Below, in pieces: positions 51,871 through 59,824 of a DNA stretch of 64,000 nucleotides. Location: contig NZ_JASERL010000003.1 of NCBI RefSeq assembly GCF_030766935.1, forward strand, positions 248,001 through 312,000, given 5' to 3'. Numbering within the stretch: the stretch's first letter is position 1; each line of letters opens with the position of its first letter. The translations under genes were made by a program, and so were the position numbers. The notes beneath the pieces were generated by a model. The model saw only the letters and a program-made list of their open reading frames with translations, was not told the origin of the DNA and searched no databases. The stretch is from Streptomyces sp. KL109B. GTDB taxonomy: Bacteria; Actinomycetota; Actinomycetes; Streptomycetales; Streptomycetaceae.

Positions 51871-53370
51871 ATGGCCAAGCACAGACGCACTCCCGCCCCT
51901 TCCCCGACCCGCCTCCGCCTCGCCATGGCCACCGCCACGGCAGCCGCCCTGACCGGCGGGTTCTTCGTCACCACGGCGGGGTCCGCGACCGCGGCCACCC
52001 CCGAAGTCGCGAAGTCCGACGCCGACTTCAACGGCGACGGCGTCGCCGACAACGCCGTGGCCGCACCGTTCGCCTCCGTGAGCGGGCACGCCGAAGCCGG
52101 GCAGATCAGCGTCCTGTACGGCGGGGGCAAGCGCGTCACCCTCAGCCAGAACTCGACCGGCGTGCCCGGCAGCGCCGAGACCGGCGACCACTTCGGCGTC
52201 AGCTCCGCGTACGGCGACTTCGACGGCGACGGCTTCGACGACCTGGTGGTCGGCGCGGCGGGCGAGGACGTCGGCACCGACAAGGACGGCGGCACCGCCG
52301 CCGTCCTGTGGGGCTCGGCGAACGGCCTGACCGGCGGAAAGACCGTCGCCGACCCGCGCCCGTCGAAGCACGACCGCTTCGGCGAGTTCCTGGAGGCCGC
52401 CGACCTCAACGGCGACGGCCACGACGACCTCGCCGTCGGCACGCCCAACTCGACGACCGTCGACGTCGTCCGCGGCGGCTTCACCCGCACCGGCGGCAAC
52501 GGCGGCGCGTACACGGTGACCGCGCCCGCGCTCGGCAGCGCCCAGGGCGGCGGCATCAACAACCTGCACTCCGGCGACATCAACGGCGACGGCGTCGAGG
52601 ACCTGCTCGTGAACGGCTTCGAGCCGCTCGACAGCGAGACCGACGACTACTCCTACAACGCCAACTTCTACCTGCCCGGCTCCGCTTCGGGCGTCACGGC
52701 GTCCGGCGCCGTGAAGCTGCCCGCCGGCATCATCACGGATGTGGGTGACGTCGACAGCGACGGCAAGGGAGACATCGTCTTCGGCGTGGCCTGGGACAAC
52801 AGCTCCGGTGTGCCCGGCTCCCAGCTCGGCGGCGCGGCCCTGATCGCCCACGGCACCGCGAACGGCCCGGACGTCTCCGGCGTCCAGACCATCGACCAGG
52901 ACACCTCCGGCGTCCCCGGCTCCGGCGAGACGGGCGACAGCTTCGGCAACGAGCTCGACCTCGGCGACATCAACGGCGACGGCCACCTCGACCTGGTCGT
53001 CGGCGTGCCCGGCGAGGACCTCGACGGCGTCAAGAACGCCGGCGCCATCACCGTCCTGTACGGCGCGGCGGACGGCTCCGGCATCACCGGGACGGGCTCC
53101 AAGTCCTTCCACCAGAACACCCCCGGCGTGCCCAACTCCAATGAGGCCGAAGACGTCTTCGGCGCCGAGGTGCACGTCGACGACCTCAACGGCGACGGCC
53201 GCGGCGACGTGACCGTGGGCGCCCCCGGCGAGAACGGCTCCAACGGCGCGGTCTACGCCCTGAACTCGGGCGCCGACGCCACCCTCTCCTCCCCCGGCGG
53301 CATCTACACCTCCACCCTCGGCATCTCCCCGAGCGGCACCCCGCTCCTGGGCGTCGACATGGCGGACTGA
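51871..53370 (+). CDS. secreted FG-GAP repeat protein (fourth of four)
   Basis: A 499-residue protein with signal peptide (TTAGSATAA) and blades DFNGDGVADNAVAAPFAS, DFDGDGFDDLVVGAAGED, DLNGDGHDDLAVGTPNST, DINGDGVEDLLVNGFEP, DINGDGHLDLVVGVPGED and DLNGDGRGDVTVGAPGEN. ATG at 51871 with GCAGGAG. It follows the lipoprotein gene after 176 bases. Paralogous to the first two secreted proteins. Confidence 0.9.
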   Translation: MAKHRRTPAPSPTRLRLAMATATAAALTGGFFVTTAGSATAATPEVAKSDADFNGDGVADNAVAAPFASVSGHAEAGQISVLYGGGKRVTLSQNSTGVPGSAETGDHFGVSSAYGDFDGDGFDDLVVGAAGEDVGTDKDGGTAAVLWGSANGLTGGKTVADPRPSKHDRFGEFLEAADLNGDGHDDLAVGTPNSTTVDVVRGGFTRTGGNGGAYTVTAPALGSAQGGGINNLHSGDINGDGVEDLLVNGFEPLDSETDDYSYNANFYLPGSASGVTASGAVKLPAGIITDVGDVDSDGKGDIVFGVAWDNSSGVPGSQLGGAALIAHGTANGPDVSGVQTIDQDTSGVPGSGETGDSFGNELDLGDINGDGHLDLVVGVPGEDLDGVKNAGAITVLYGAADGSGITGTGSKSFHQNTPGVPNSNEAEDVFGAEVHVDDLNGDGRGDVTVGAPGENGSNGAVYALNSGADATLSSPGGIYTSTLGISPSGTPLLGVDMAD

Positions 53371-53480
53371 CCGGTCCCCTAATGCCCTTCCCGTAAGGGA
53401 TGTCACAGGTCAGCCGCAATGCCGGGCCCGATTCCCCCGGGCCCGGCATCGGCCGCCGAAAACCAGGTACGTTCGAGTAC

Positions 53481-54344
53481 GTGGCTGGATTCAGGAACGG
53501 ACGCGGCCGGGACAACCGCGAAGCGCCGCAGGGGCACCCTCCGTACGGGCCCCCTCAGCAGCAGTACCCACAGCAGTGGCCGCAGGCCCACGGCGGAAAC
53601 AGCGGGCACGGCGGGCACGGTGAGCCGGAGTACTTCGGCGACCCGAACGCGCCCCGCGCCCCCGGCAGCGGTCACGACCCGTACGCGGCGAACAACCCCG
53701 GTCACACCCAGGCGTTCTCGGTGAACCCCGACAGCGGGGACCCGTACGCGTACACCCAGGGCGCCACCTACCAGGCGGGCGCCGCCCCGGCCGGACCGAT
53801 CGGCCCGCGGCTGCACTGGAAGCAGCTGCTGTCCGGCGTCGTGTTCCGCCCGGCCGACACGTATATGCGGATGCGGGACTACGCGATGTGGGGCCCGGCC
53901 CTCATCGTCACGTTCCTGTACGGCCTCCTCGCGATCTTCGGCTTCGACGGCGCCCGCGAGGACGTCATCAACGCCACGATGTCCGCGGCGATCCCCTACG
54001 TCCTGACGACCGGCGTCGCGATCACGATCAGCTTCTTCGTGCTCGGCATCGTCACCCACACCCTGGCCCGCCAGCTCGGCGGCAACGGCGCCTGGCAGCC
54101 CACGGTCGGCCTGTCCATGCTGATCGCCGCCCTCACGGACGCCCCGCGCCTGCTGTTCGGCATGTTCCTCGGCGGCAACGAGATGTTCGTCCAGGTCATC
54201 GGCTGGGCGACCTGGGCCGTGGCGGGCGCCCTGCTGACCACGATGATCTCCAAGTCCCACGACCTGCCCTGGCCGAAGGCGCTCGCGGCCTCGGCGATCC
54301 AGCTGATCGCCCTGCTCTCGATCATCAAGCTGGGCACGTTCTAG
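53481..54344 (+). CDS. YIP1 family membrane protein
   Basis: A 287-residue protein: a long cytoplasmic Pro/Gly/Gln/His-rich N-terminus (about 110 residues), the YIP1-type sequence WKQLLSGVVFRPADTYMRMR, and five hydrophobic helices (ALIVTFLYGLLAIFGF, YVLTTGVAITISFFVLGIV, and others) ending in IKLGTF. YIP1 proteins act in membrane traffic in eukaryotes; bacterial roles are unknown. GTG at 53481 is the start that leaves sense upstream, without a clear ribosome binding site; other starts are possible. Confidence 0.82.
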   Translation: MAGFRNGRGRDNREAPQGHPPYGPPQQQYPQQWPQAHGGNSGHGGHGEPEYFGDPNAPRAPGSGHDPYAANNPGHTQAFSVNPDSGDPYAYTQGATYQAGAAPAGPIGPRLHWKQLLSGVVFRPADTYMRMRDYAMWGPALIVTFLYGLLAIFGFDGAREDVINATMSAAIPYVLTTGVAITISFFVLGIVTHTLARQLGGNGAWQPTVGLSMLIAALTDAPRLLFGMFLGGNEMFVQVIGWATWAVAGALLTTMISKSHDLPWPKALAASAIQLIALLSIIKLGTF

Positions 54345-54355
54345 AACCGCCCGTG

Positions 54356-54395
54356 CAACGGAATGAGGGGCCCCGCGGGGCCCCTCATTCCGTTG
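54356..54395. terminator. bidirectional terminator
   Basis: A perfect 19-bp stem (CAACGGAATGAGGGGCCCC and its complement) with a two-base GC centre lies between the converging YIP1 and phosphoribosyltransferase genes. Confidence 0.92.
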
Positions 54396-54412
54396 GTCGT
54401 GGCGCGCGCCGC

Positions 54413-54922
54413 TCAGGCGTCGAGCACTTGCCCCTCCCGCTGTACGACGGGCGGCTCGACGCTCCACGGGAAGTTGATCCACTCGTCCGTACGCTTCCAC
54501 ACGTACTCGCACTTCACGAGCGAGTGGGACTTCTCATAGACGACGGCCGAGCGCACCTCGGCGACGGTGTCGAGGCAGAAGTCGTGCACGAGCTTCAGCG
54601 TCTTGCCGGTGTCCGCGACGTCGTCGGTGATGAGCACCTTCTTGTCGCTGAAGTCGATCGCGTTCGGCACGGGCGCGAGCATGACCGGCATTTCGAGCGT
54701 GGTCCCGACGCCGGTGTAGAACTCCACGTTCACGAGGTGGATGTTCTTCACGTCCAGCGCGTACCCGAGCCCACCGGCGACGAAGACGCCGCCGCGCGCG
54801 ATGCTCAGGATGATGTCGGGCCGGTACCCGTCGTCGGCGATGGTCTGCGCGAGCTCGCGCATGGCGACGCCGAACTTCTCGTACGTAAGGTTCTCGCGCT
54901 CGGGGTTCACGCCGTCACTCAT
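54413..54922 (-). CDS. purine-type phosphoribosyltransferase
   Basis: A 169-residue type I PRTase: LTYEKFGVAMRELAQTIADD, PDIILSIARGGVFVAGGLGY, and the PRPP loop VLITDDVADTGKTLKLVHDF. This is the pattern of hypoxanthine/xanthine phosphoribosyltransferases (Gpt-like), but specificity is not evident. Start at 54922 (MSDGVNPERE). It lies 11 bases after the dcd stop, in one operon with it, both serving nucleotide metabolism. Confidence 0.88.
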   Translation of the reverse strand: MSDGVNPERENLTYEKFGVAMRELAQTIADDGYRPDIILSIARGGVFVAGGLGYALDVKNIHLVNVEFYTGVGTTLEMPVMLAPVPNAIDFSDKKVLITDDVADTGKTLKLVHDFCLDTVAEVRSAVVYEKSHSLVKCEYVWKRTDEWINFPWSVEPPVVQREGQVLDA

Positions 54923-54933
54923 GTCGCTGCTGC

Positions 54934-55509
54934 TCACACCTGGGTCCGATGGAAGTTGAGGAAGGAACGGGAGGCGGTCGGGCCGCGCTGTCCCTGGTAA
55001 CGCGAACCGTAGCGCTCGCTGCCGTACGGGAACTCGGCGGGTGACGACAGCCGGAACATGCACAGCTGCCCGATCTTCATCCCCGGCCACAGCTTGATCG
55101 GCAGCGTCGCGAGATTCGAGAGTTCGAGCGTCACGTGCCCGCTGAAGCCGGGGTCGATGAAGCCGGCGGTGGAGTGCGTGACGAGCCCGAGCCGCCCCAG
55201 CGAACTCTTCCCTTCCAGCCGCGAGGCCAGATCCTCGGGAAGGCTGATGACCTCGTACGTCGACGCGAGCACGAACTCGCCGGGGTGCAGGATGAACGGC
55301 TCGTCGCCCTCCGGCACCACCTCTCGCGTCAGCTCCGACTGCTCGACGCTCGGGTCGATGTGCGGGTACTTGTGGTTCTCGAACACCCGGAAGTACCGGT
55401 CGAGACGCACATCAATACTCGACGGCTGCACCATCGACTCGTCGTAGGGATCGATGCGGACCCGTCCGGCGTCGATCTCGGCCCGGATGTCCTTGTCTGA
55501 GAGAAGCAC
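54934..55509 (-). CDS. dcd: dCTP deaminase
   Basis: A 191-residue trimeric enzyme that turns dCTP to dUTP (some actinobacterial forms further to dUMP). Marks: [40 protein letters not shown], the active-site [40 protein letters not shown] and [23 protein letters not shown] at 55509. There is no strong Shine-Dalgarno sequence upstream; possibly leaderless. Confidence 0.95.
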   Translation of the reverse strand: MLLSDKDIRAEIDAGRVRIDPYDESMVQPSSIDVRLDRYFRVFENHKYPHIDPSVEQSELTREVVPEGDEPFILHPGEFVLASTYEVISLPEDLASRLEGKSSLGRLGLVTHSTAGFIDPGFSGHVTLELSNLATLPIKLWPGMKIGQLCMFRLSSPAEFPYGSERYGSRYQGQRGPTASRSFLNFHRTQV

Positions 55510-55607
55510 GTAGCGAGGATACGCAAGGCGCGCGGGCCCGCCACAATCCGGCCATTCGGTCGGGGTTCGTGGCGGGCCCGCGCGCCGTGTCCGCGATGCG
55601 GTGCCGC

Positions 55608-55775
55608 TTACCGCTCGTCCGGTCCCACAGGAACGGCGTGCCGAAGTCGCGCGCACCGCGGACACCGAATCAGCCGGCTCGGACCAAGGCGGTCGGCCTG
55701 CTGCATCGGGAACGAAGCGGTGCTGAACACGTGCCCTTCGGCACATCGGACGACGGTGCGATCCATCGAGTCCAT
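55608..55775 (-). CDS. small zinc-ribbon protein
   Basis: A 55-residue protein ([20 protein letters not shown], then [20 protein letters not shown]) with a C-x3-H and C-x2-C metal site. Closely similar small proteins are common in Streptomyces. ATG at 55775 is tentative; GTG at 55799 is an alternative. Function unknown. Confidence 0.7.
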   Translation of the reverse strand: MDSMDRTVVRCAEGHVFSTASFPMQQADRLGPSRLIRCPRCARLRHAVPVGPDER

Positions 55776-56044
55776 CAAGTCCCGGAGTCCCTTCCCCACG
55801 GAGCCATTTGGCCAGTTTCCCGGCCGACGACGAAAAGCAACATTACGGGATGAAAGGGACGCCAATCCAGGCGGCACCCCGCAGAGAATCGTCAACGGCC
55901 GGAGCCCCCACCGTACGCTTCAACTCCCTTCACCCGCAGTCACTTCCACCCCGCACAACGCAGCAGGGCCCCGGGGCAGGAGCGCCCGGGGCCCGGCATG
56001 GGGTACAGTGTCCGCCAGTACGGATCGTTCAACGGCCGTACTGC

Positions 56045-56118
56045 GCGGGTGTAGTTTAATGGTAGAACATAAGCTTCCCAAGCTTAGAGCGCGAGTTCGA
56101 TTCTCGTCACCCGCTCCA
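56045..56118 (+). tRNA. tRNA-Gly (CCC anticodon), CCA encoded
   Basis: Acceptor stem GCGGGTG/CACCCGC; D-loop TTTAATGGTAGAA; anticodon arm TAAGC-TTCCCAA-GCTTA with CCC at positions 34-36; T arm GCGAG-TTCGATT-CTCGT; discriminator T and an encoded CCA at 56116-56118. It reads GGG glycine codons. tRNA genes are frequent phage or plasmid attachment sites, but no integrase is nearby. Confidence 0.95.
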
Positions 56119-56123
56119 TGAAG

Positions 56124-56153
56124 AAGCCCCAGGCCAGCGGCCCGGGGCTTTTT
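56124..56153 (+). terminator. terminator after tRNA-Gly
   Basis: AAGCCCC and GGGGCTT pair around an inner GGCC-AGC-GGCC, followed by a T run, five bases after the tRNA. Confidence 0.9.
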
Positions 56154-56266
56154 GCTGTCCGTGCACATGCGACAGAAACCCGCCACGCTTAGTGTGGCGG
56201 TGCAGGCCGAATGATCACGGCTGAGGGCGCTCGGCGCCTTACCCCCAGGCGGAGGCCTCAACGGCG

Positions 56267-56303
56267 CACAAGAACCCCAGGCCGAGGGCCTGGGGTTCTT
56301 GTG
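56267..56303. terminator. terminator after the MHS transporter
   Basis: A 17-bp perfect stem (CACAAGAACCCCAGGCC and complement) with a GAG loop, 18 bases beyond the transporter stop on the minus strand. Confidence 0.88.
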
Positions 56304-56320
56304 TGTTCTCAGATGTGTTC

Positions 56321-57658
56321 TCAGATGGTGTCGAGGTCGCGGGTGCGGGTTTCCGGGAGGGCGAGGGCGCAGAGGAGGGAGAGGAGGGCCATGGCGCTCA
56401 TGAACCAGCCGCCGACCGAGGCGTTGTAGGTCTCGGCGAGGGCGGTGACGGCCAGGGGGGCGGCGGCGCCGCCGAGGACGCCGCCGAGGTTGTAGGAGAA
56501 GCCGGCGCCGGAGTAGCGCAGGCGGGTGGCGAAGAGTTCGGGGAGGTAGGCGCCGGCCGGGCCGTAGATGATGCCCATGCAGAGCAGGGCGCCGCTGAGG
56601 GCGACGGCGATCAGAACGTAGTTGCCGGTGTCGAGGAGGGGGAAGAGGAGTGCGCCCCAGACGACGCCGAACGCCGCGCCGCCGATGATGAGTTTGCGGC
56701 GGCCCACCCGGTCCGACCAGCGGGCGACGGCGTACGTGGAGATGCCCAGGACGGTGACCGCGACGAGGGTCAGGAGCAGCATGTCGTTCTTGGGGATGCC
56801 GAGGTCGTCGGTCGTGTACGTCATGCAGTACGTGGCCGCCGTGTAGAACATCACGTAGACGACGGTGATCATGCCCGCGCCGAGCAGCATTTCCCTGGGG
56901 TGCTCGCGGAAGGCGTCGGCGAGGGGGGCCTTCGCCGTTTCGCGCTGTGCGGTGACCTTCGCGAAGGCGGGCGTCTCGGAGATCTTGAGGCGGATGGCCA
57001 GGCCCACCGCGACCAGGACGAAGGACAGCAGGAAGGGGATGCGCCAGCCCCAGCTGTCGAAGGACGCGTCGTCCAGGGCCGAGGACATCAGGAGGAAGGT
57101 GAGGGTGGCGGCGAAGTAGCCGACGGGGGAGCCCATTTGGGGCGCCGAGGCGTACAAGCCGCGTTTGCGCTTCGGGGCGTGTTCCACGGCGAGCAGTGCC
57201 GCGCCGCCCCATTCGCCGCCGAGGCCGATGCCCTGGATCACGCGGAGCAGGACCAGGAGGACCGGGGCCGCCACGCCCAGGGTGTCGTAGCCGGGGAGCA
57301 GGCCGATCAGGCCCGTGGACAGGCCCATCATGAGCAGCGATACGACCAGGACCGTCTTGCGGCCCACCCGGTCGCCGAAGTGGCCGAAGACCGCCGCGCC
57401 CAGGGGGCGGGCCGCGAAGCCGACGGCGAAGGTGGACAGGGTGGCCAAGGTGCCTGCCGCGTCCGAGAGTTCGGGGAAGAAGGCCTCGTTGAGGACGAGG
57501 GCAGCCGCGGTTCCGTAGATGTAGTAGTCGTAGAACTCGATGGCCGTGCCGATGAAGCTCGCGGTGGCGATGCGGCGCATGCCGGAGGCGGGTGGGGTGG
57601 CGGTGGTGGTGGCGGCGTGCGTGCTGCCGGGCGGGGCGGGGGAGGGCGATTCGGGCAT
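56321..57658 (-). CDS. MFS transporter, metabolite:H+ symporter (MHS) family
   Basis: A 445-residue transporter with 12 hydrophobic helices. MHS marks are RRIATASFIGTAIEFYDYYI, FGHFGDRVGRKTVLVVSLLM, QGIGLGGEWGGAALLAVEHA, WGWRIPFLLSFVLVAVGLAI and ARWSDRVGRRKLIIGGAAFG. Members import dicarboxylates, shikimate, proline/betaine and similar; substrate not evident. Start at 57658 with GGAGG. It lies downstream of a PucR-type regulator gene on the same strand, which likely controls it. Confidence 0.92.
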   Translation of the reverse strand: MPESPSPAPPGSTHAATTTATPPASGMRRIATASFIGTAIEFYDYYIYGTAAALVLNEAFFPELSDAAGTLATLSTFAVGFAARPLGAAVFGHFGDRVGRKTVLVVSLLMMGLSTGLIGLLPGYDTLGVAAPVLLVLLRVIQGIGLGGEWGGAALLAVEHAPKRKRGLYASAPQMGSPVGYFAATLTFLLMSSALDDASFDSWGWRIPFLLSFVLVAVGLAIRLKISETPAFAKVTAQRETAKAPLADAFREHPREMLLGAGMITVVYVMFYTAATYCMTYTTDDLGIPKNDMLLLTLVAVTVLGISTYAVARWSDRVGRRKLIIGGAAFGVVWGALLFPLLDTGNYVLIAVALSGALLCMGIIYGPAGAYLPELFATRLRYSGAGFSYNLGGVLGGAAAPLAVTALAETYNASVGGWFMSAMALLSLLCALALPETRTRDLDTI

Positions 57659-57804
57659 GGGGCGGCCTCCGGGGATGGGCGTGGAGCGGGGACGGGGCGC
57701 CTTGTGCGGCGTGGTGTGAACCTAGGCCGGAGCGTGGGTCCCGTGATTTGTTCGCTCGGACAGGGCTGGCCGCCGCGTCCTGTCCGCGCCGACAGGTGTC
57801 CCGT

Positions 57805-59502
57805 TCAGGCGCCGGGGAACGCCGTGTCCGGGGTATCCGTCGCGGCCAGGTCGAGGCGGAGTTGGAGGGTCGCGGCGAGGCGGTGTTCGGGGTCTTCGAG
57901 GTCGAGGCCGGTCAGGGCCACGGCCCTGCGGACGCGGTAGCGCAGCGTGTTGGGGTGCACGTTGAGGCGCTTGGCCACGGCCGCGACGTCGCCGAACGCG
58001 TCGAGGTAGCGGAGGAGGGAGCGGGCCAGCTCTGTGCCCTGCTCGCGGTCGCGGGTGACGAGGGCCGCCACCGCGGGGAAGCGGAGCTCCGGGGAGCGGT
58101 CGAGGAGTTCCAGGGTGTCGCGGACGAGGAGGGCCGGGGCGAGGCGGGTGTGCGTGCCGACCGTCGACTCCGGGGTGCGGGCGAGGAGTTGCAGGGCGCG
58201 GTGGCCGCGGAGCTTGACGGCGGGGACGTCGGCGAGGCGTTCGGCGCGGCCCGCGAGGACGGCCTGGACCGGGGTGCCGGTCAACCGCCGCAGCGTGGCG
58301 ACCAGGTCCTCGGCCCAGCGGACGAGGGGGCCCTCGTCCTCGTACGCGCCCGTGGGCGTCGGCAGGATCGCGTAGATCTGGCCGCAGGCCTGGGCCACAA
58401 GGGCGTTCTCCCGGTGCGCCGCCACGTGCACGGAGACGATGCCCGCTGCCTCCGCGCGCCGGGCATCGGCCCGCACGGCGTCGGTCGCGGCGGCGGTGTC
58501 GCGCAGGTCCACGGCGACGACGTCGGCGCCGGCCGCCGGGTCGATGCCCAGGTGGGCGGCGAGTGCGGCGGAGTCGAAGCGGCCGGTGAGGAGGCCGTGG
58601 CTGAGGTCCTCGCGGGTGGCGAGCCGGGCGCCGGCGTCGCCCTGGAAGTAGTGGTCGACGAGTTGCAGCGCGGCTATTCGGGCCGCGCCGCGCAGGAGTT
58701 GTGGGGTCCGTTCGGCGAGCGGGCGGGCGCCCTCCTGCACCCAGATGGTGCCGAGCGGGCGGCGTCCGGCGTTGATGCCGATGACGACGCGGCGGCGTGC
58801 GCCCATGTCCGGCCGCTCGTCGACCGTGACCACCTCGTCGCTTGCGCGGACCCGTTGGTGGACGCCGAGGTGGCGCAGCAGTGCCAGATACGGTTCGGGG
58901 CAGCTGCGGCCGAGGATGGTGGCGCGGCGCAGTTCGTCGGCCTCTTCGCCGGGTCCCGCGTAGGCGAGGACGCGGTGGGCGCCGTCCTCCAGGCTGACCA
59001 CGCCGTGGGTGAGCGTCGCGACGGTCTGGGCGAGGGAGTAGAGGTCGCCGTTGCGGCCAGGGGTGAACTCGCCTGCGGGGGCGGCGAGTACGGCGCGGAG
59101 TTCGGCCTCTACGCGGTCCCAGCGCAGGGCGGGTGGCAGGCCGAGGACGGCGATGCCGGTGGTTTGTGCGGCCGTGCGTACTGCCTCCGGCAGGCCGTCG
59201 CCGTTGCTGGCGTCGTCGTCGATGCGCAGGGCGAGTGCGGTCGCGCCCGCGTGGGCGGCTGCCGTCACCATCGCCGCCGCTTCCTCCGGTTCGCGGGTGC
59301 CGATGGCGAGTACGAGGGTGCCGGTGACGTCGTCGAGGGGGTCGGTCGGTTCGGCGATGACGATGTCGTGGACGGTGGCGTCGTCCGGGCCGCAGTGGAC
59401 CGGGGGCGGTTCCAGGGTTTCCGTGAGGCGGCGGGTCAGGGCGGCCACGTTGGCGTGGGGCCGGGGGGCCGGGGTTCTGGTCTCCGGTGGTGTGTCGTCC
59501 AC
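57805..59502 (-). CDS. PucR/CdaR-type transcriptional regulator
   Basis: A 565-residue protein. N-terminal PucR domain (about 30-160: DPLDDVTGTLVLAIGTREPE, HAGATALALRID), a middle GAF/GGDEF-like part, and a C-terminal HTH_30 (about 500-560) with LLRYLDAFGDVAAVAKRLNV, HPNTLRYRVRRAVALTGLDL and LATLQLRLDL-like end. PucR-type proteins respond to purine, sugar acid or amino acid catabolites. GTG at 59502; no Shine-Dalgarno sequence, possibly leaderless. Confidence 0.87.
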   Translation of the reverse strand: MDDTPPETRTPAPRPHANVAALTRRLTETLEPPPVHCGPDDATVHDIVIAEPTDPLDDVTGTLVLAIGTREPEEAAAMVTAAAHAGATALALRIDDDASNGDGLPEAVRTAAQTTGIAVLGLPPALRWDRVEAELRAVLAAPAGEFTPGRNGDLYSLAQTVATLTHGVVSLEDGAHRVLAYAGPGEEADELRRATILGRSCPEPYLALLRHLGVHQRVRASDEVVTVDERPDMGARRRVVIGINAGRRPLGTIWVQEGARPLAERTPQLLRGAARIAALQLVDHYFQGDAGARLATREDLSHGLLTGRFDSAALAAHLGIDPAAGADVVAVDLRDTAAATDAVRADARRAEAAGIVSVHVAAHRENALVAQACGQIYAILPTPTGAYEDEGPLVRWAEDLVATLRRLTGTPVQAVLAGRAERLADVPAVKLRGHRALQLLARTPESTVGTHTRLAPALLVRDTLELLDRSPELRFPAVAALVTRDREQGTELARSLLRYLDAFGDVAAVAKRLNVHPNTLRYRVRRAVALTGLDLEDPEHRLAATLQLRLDLAATDTPDTAFPGA

Positions 59503-59564
59503 CGGGGCAGCGTAGGCGTGAAGTGGGGTCAGTGGGGTGGGTGCGGTCGCGTCGTTGCCGGGTT

Positions 59565-59742
59565 TGCGCAGTTCCCCGCGCCCCTGTGAACGTGGAGTTC
59601 GCTGCGGCCCTGGTAATCGCGGCGTCCCCGTGACCAAAAGATGCGCAGTTCCCCGCGCCCCCAAAAAAACCTGCGACTCCCCCACGGACCCTCGTAACCG
59701 CAGCGCCCCCGTGACCAAAAGATGCGCAGTTCCCCGCGCCCC
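59565..59742. repeat. dispersed repeat, three copies of TGCGCAGTTCCCCGCGCCCC
   Basis: Exact or nearly exact copies start at 59565, 59642 and 59723; the last two also share GTGACCAAAAGA upstream, 81 bases apart. This motif is common in Streptomyces intergenic DNA. It fills most of the 322-base gap between the PucR gene and the surface-protein gene; no gene is visible there. Confidence 0.85.
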
Positions 59743-59755
59743 CTCCCAAAAAACG

Positions 59756-59797
59756 CACCGCTCCCCGTCGCCCCAAGAAGGGGTGCGGGGAGCGGTG
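59756..59797. terminator. terminator of the surface-protein gene
   Basis: CACCGCTCCCC plus GCCCC pairs with GGGG(T)GC plus GGGGAGCGGTG around AAGAA, 28 bases after the surface-protein stop on the minus strand. Confidence 0.82.
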
Positions 59798-59824
59798 GTG
59801 TCAGGGGGGCAGGGGGTCAGGGGG

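Noticed and set aside
56045..56320. tRNA-Gly as attachment site of an island
   Set aside because: No integrase and no repeat of the tRNA 3' end was noticed nearby.
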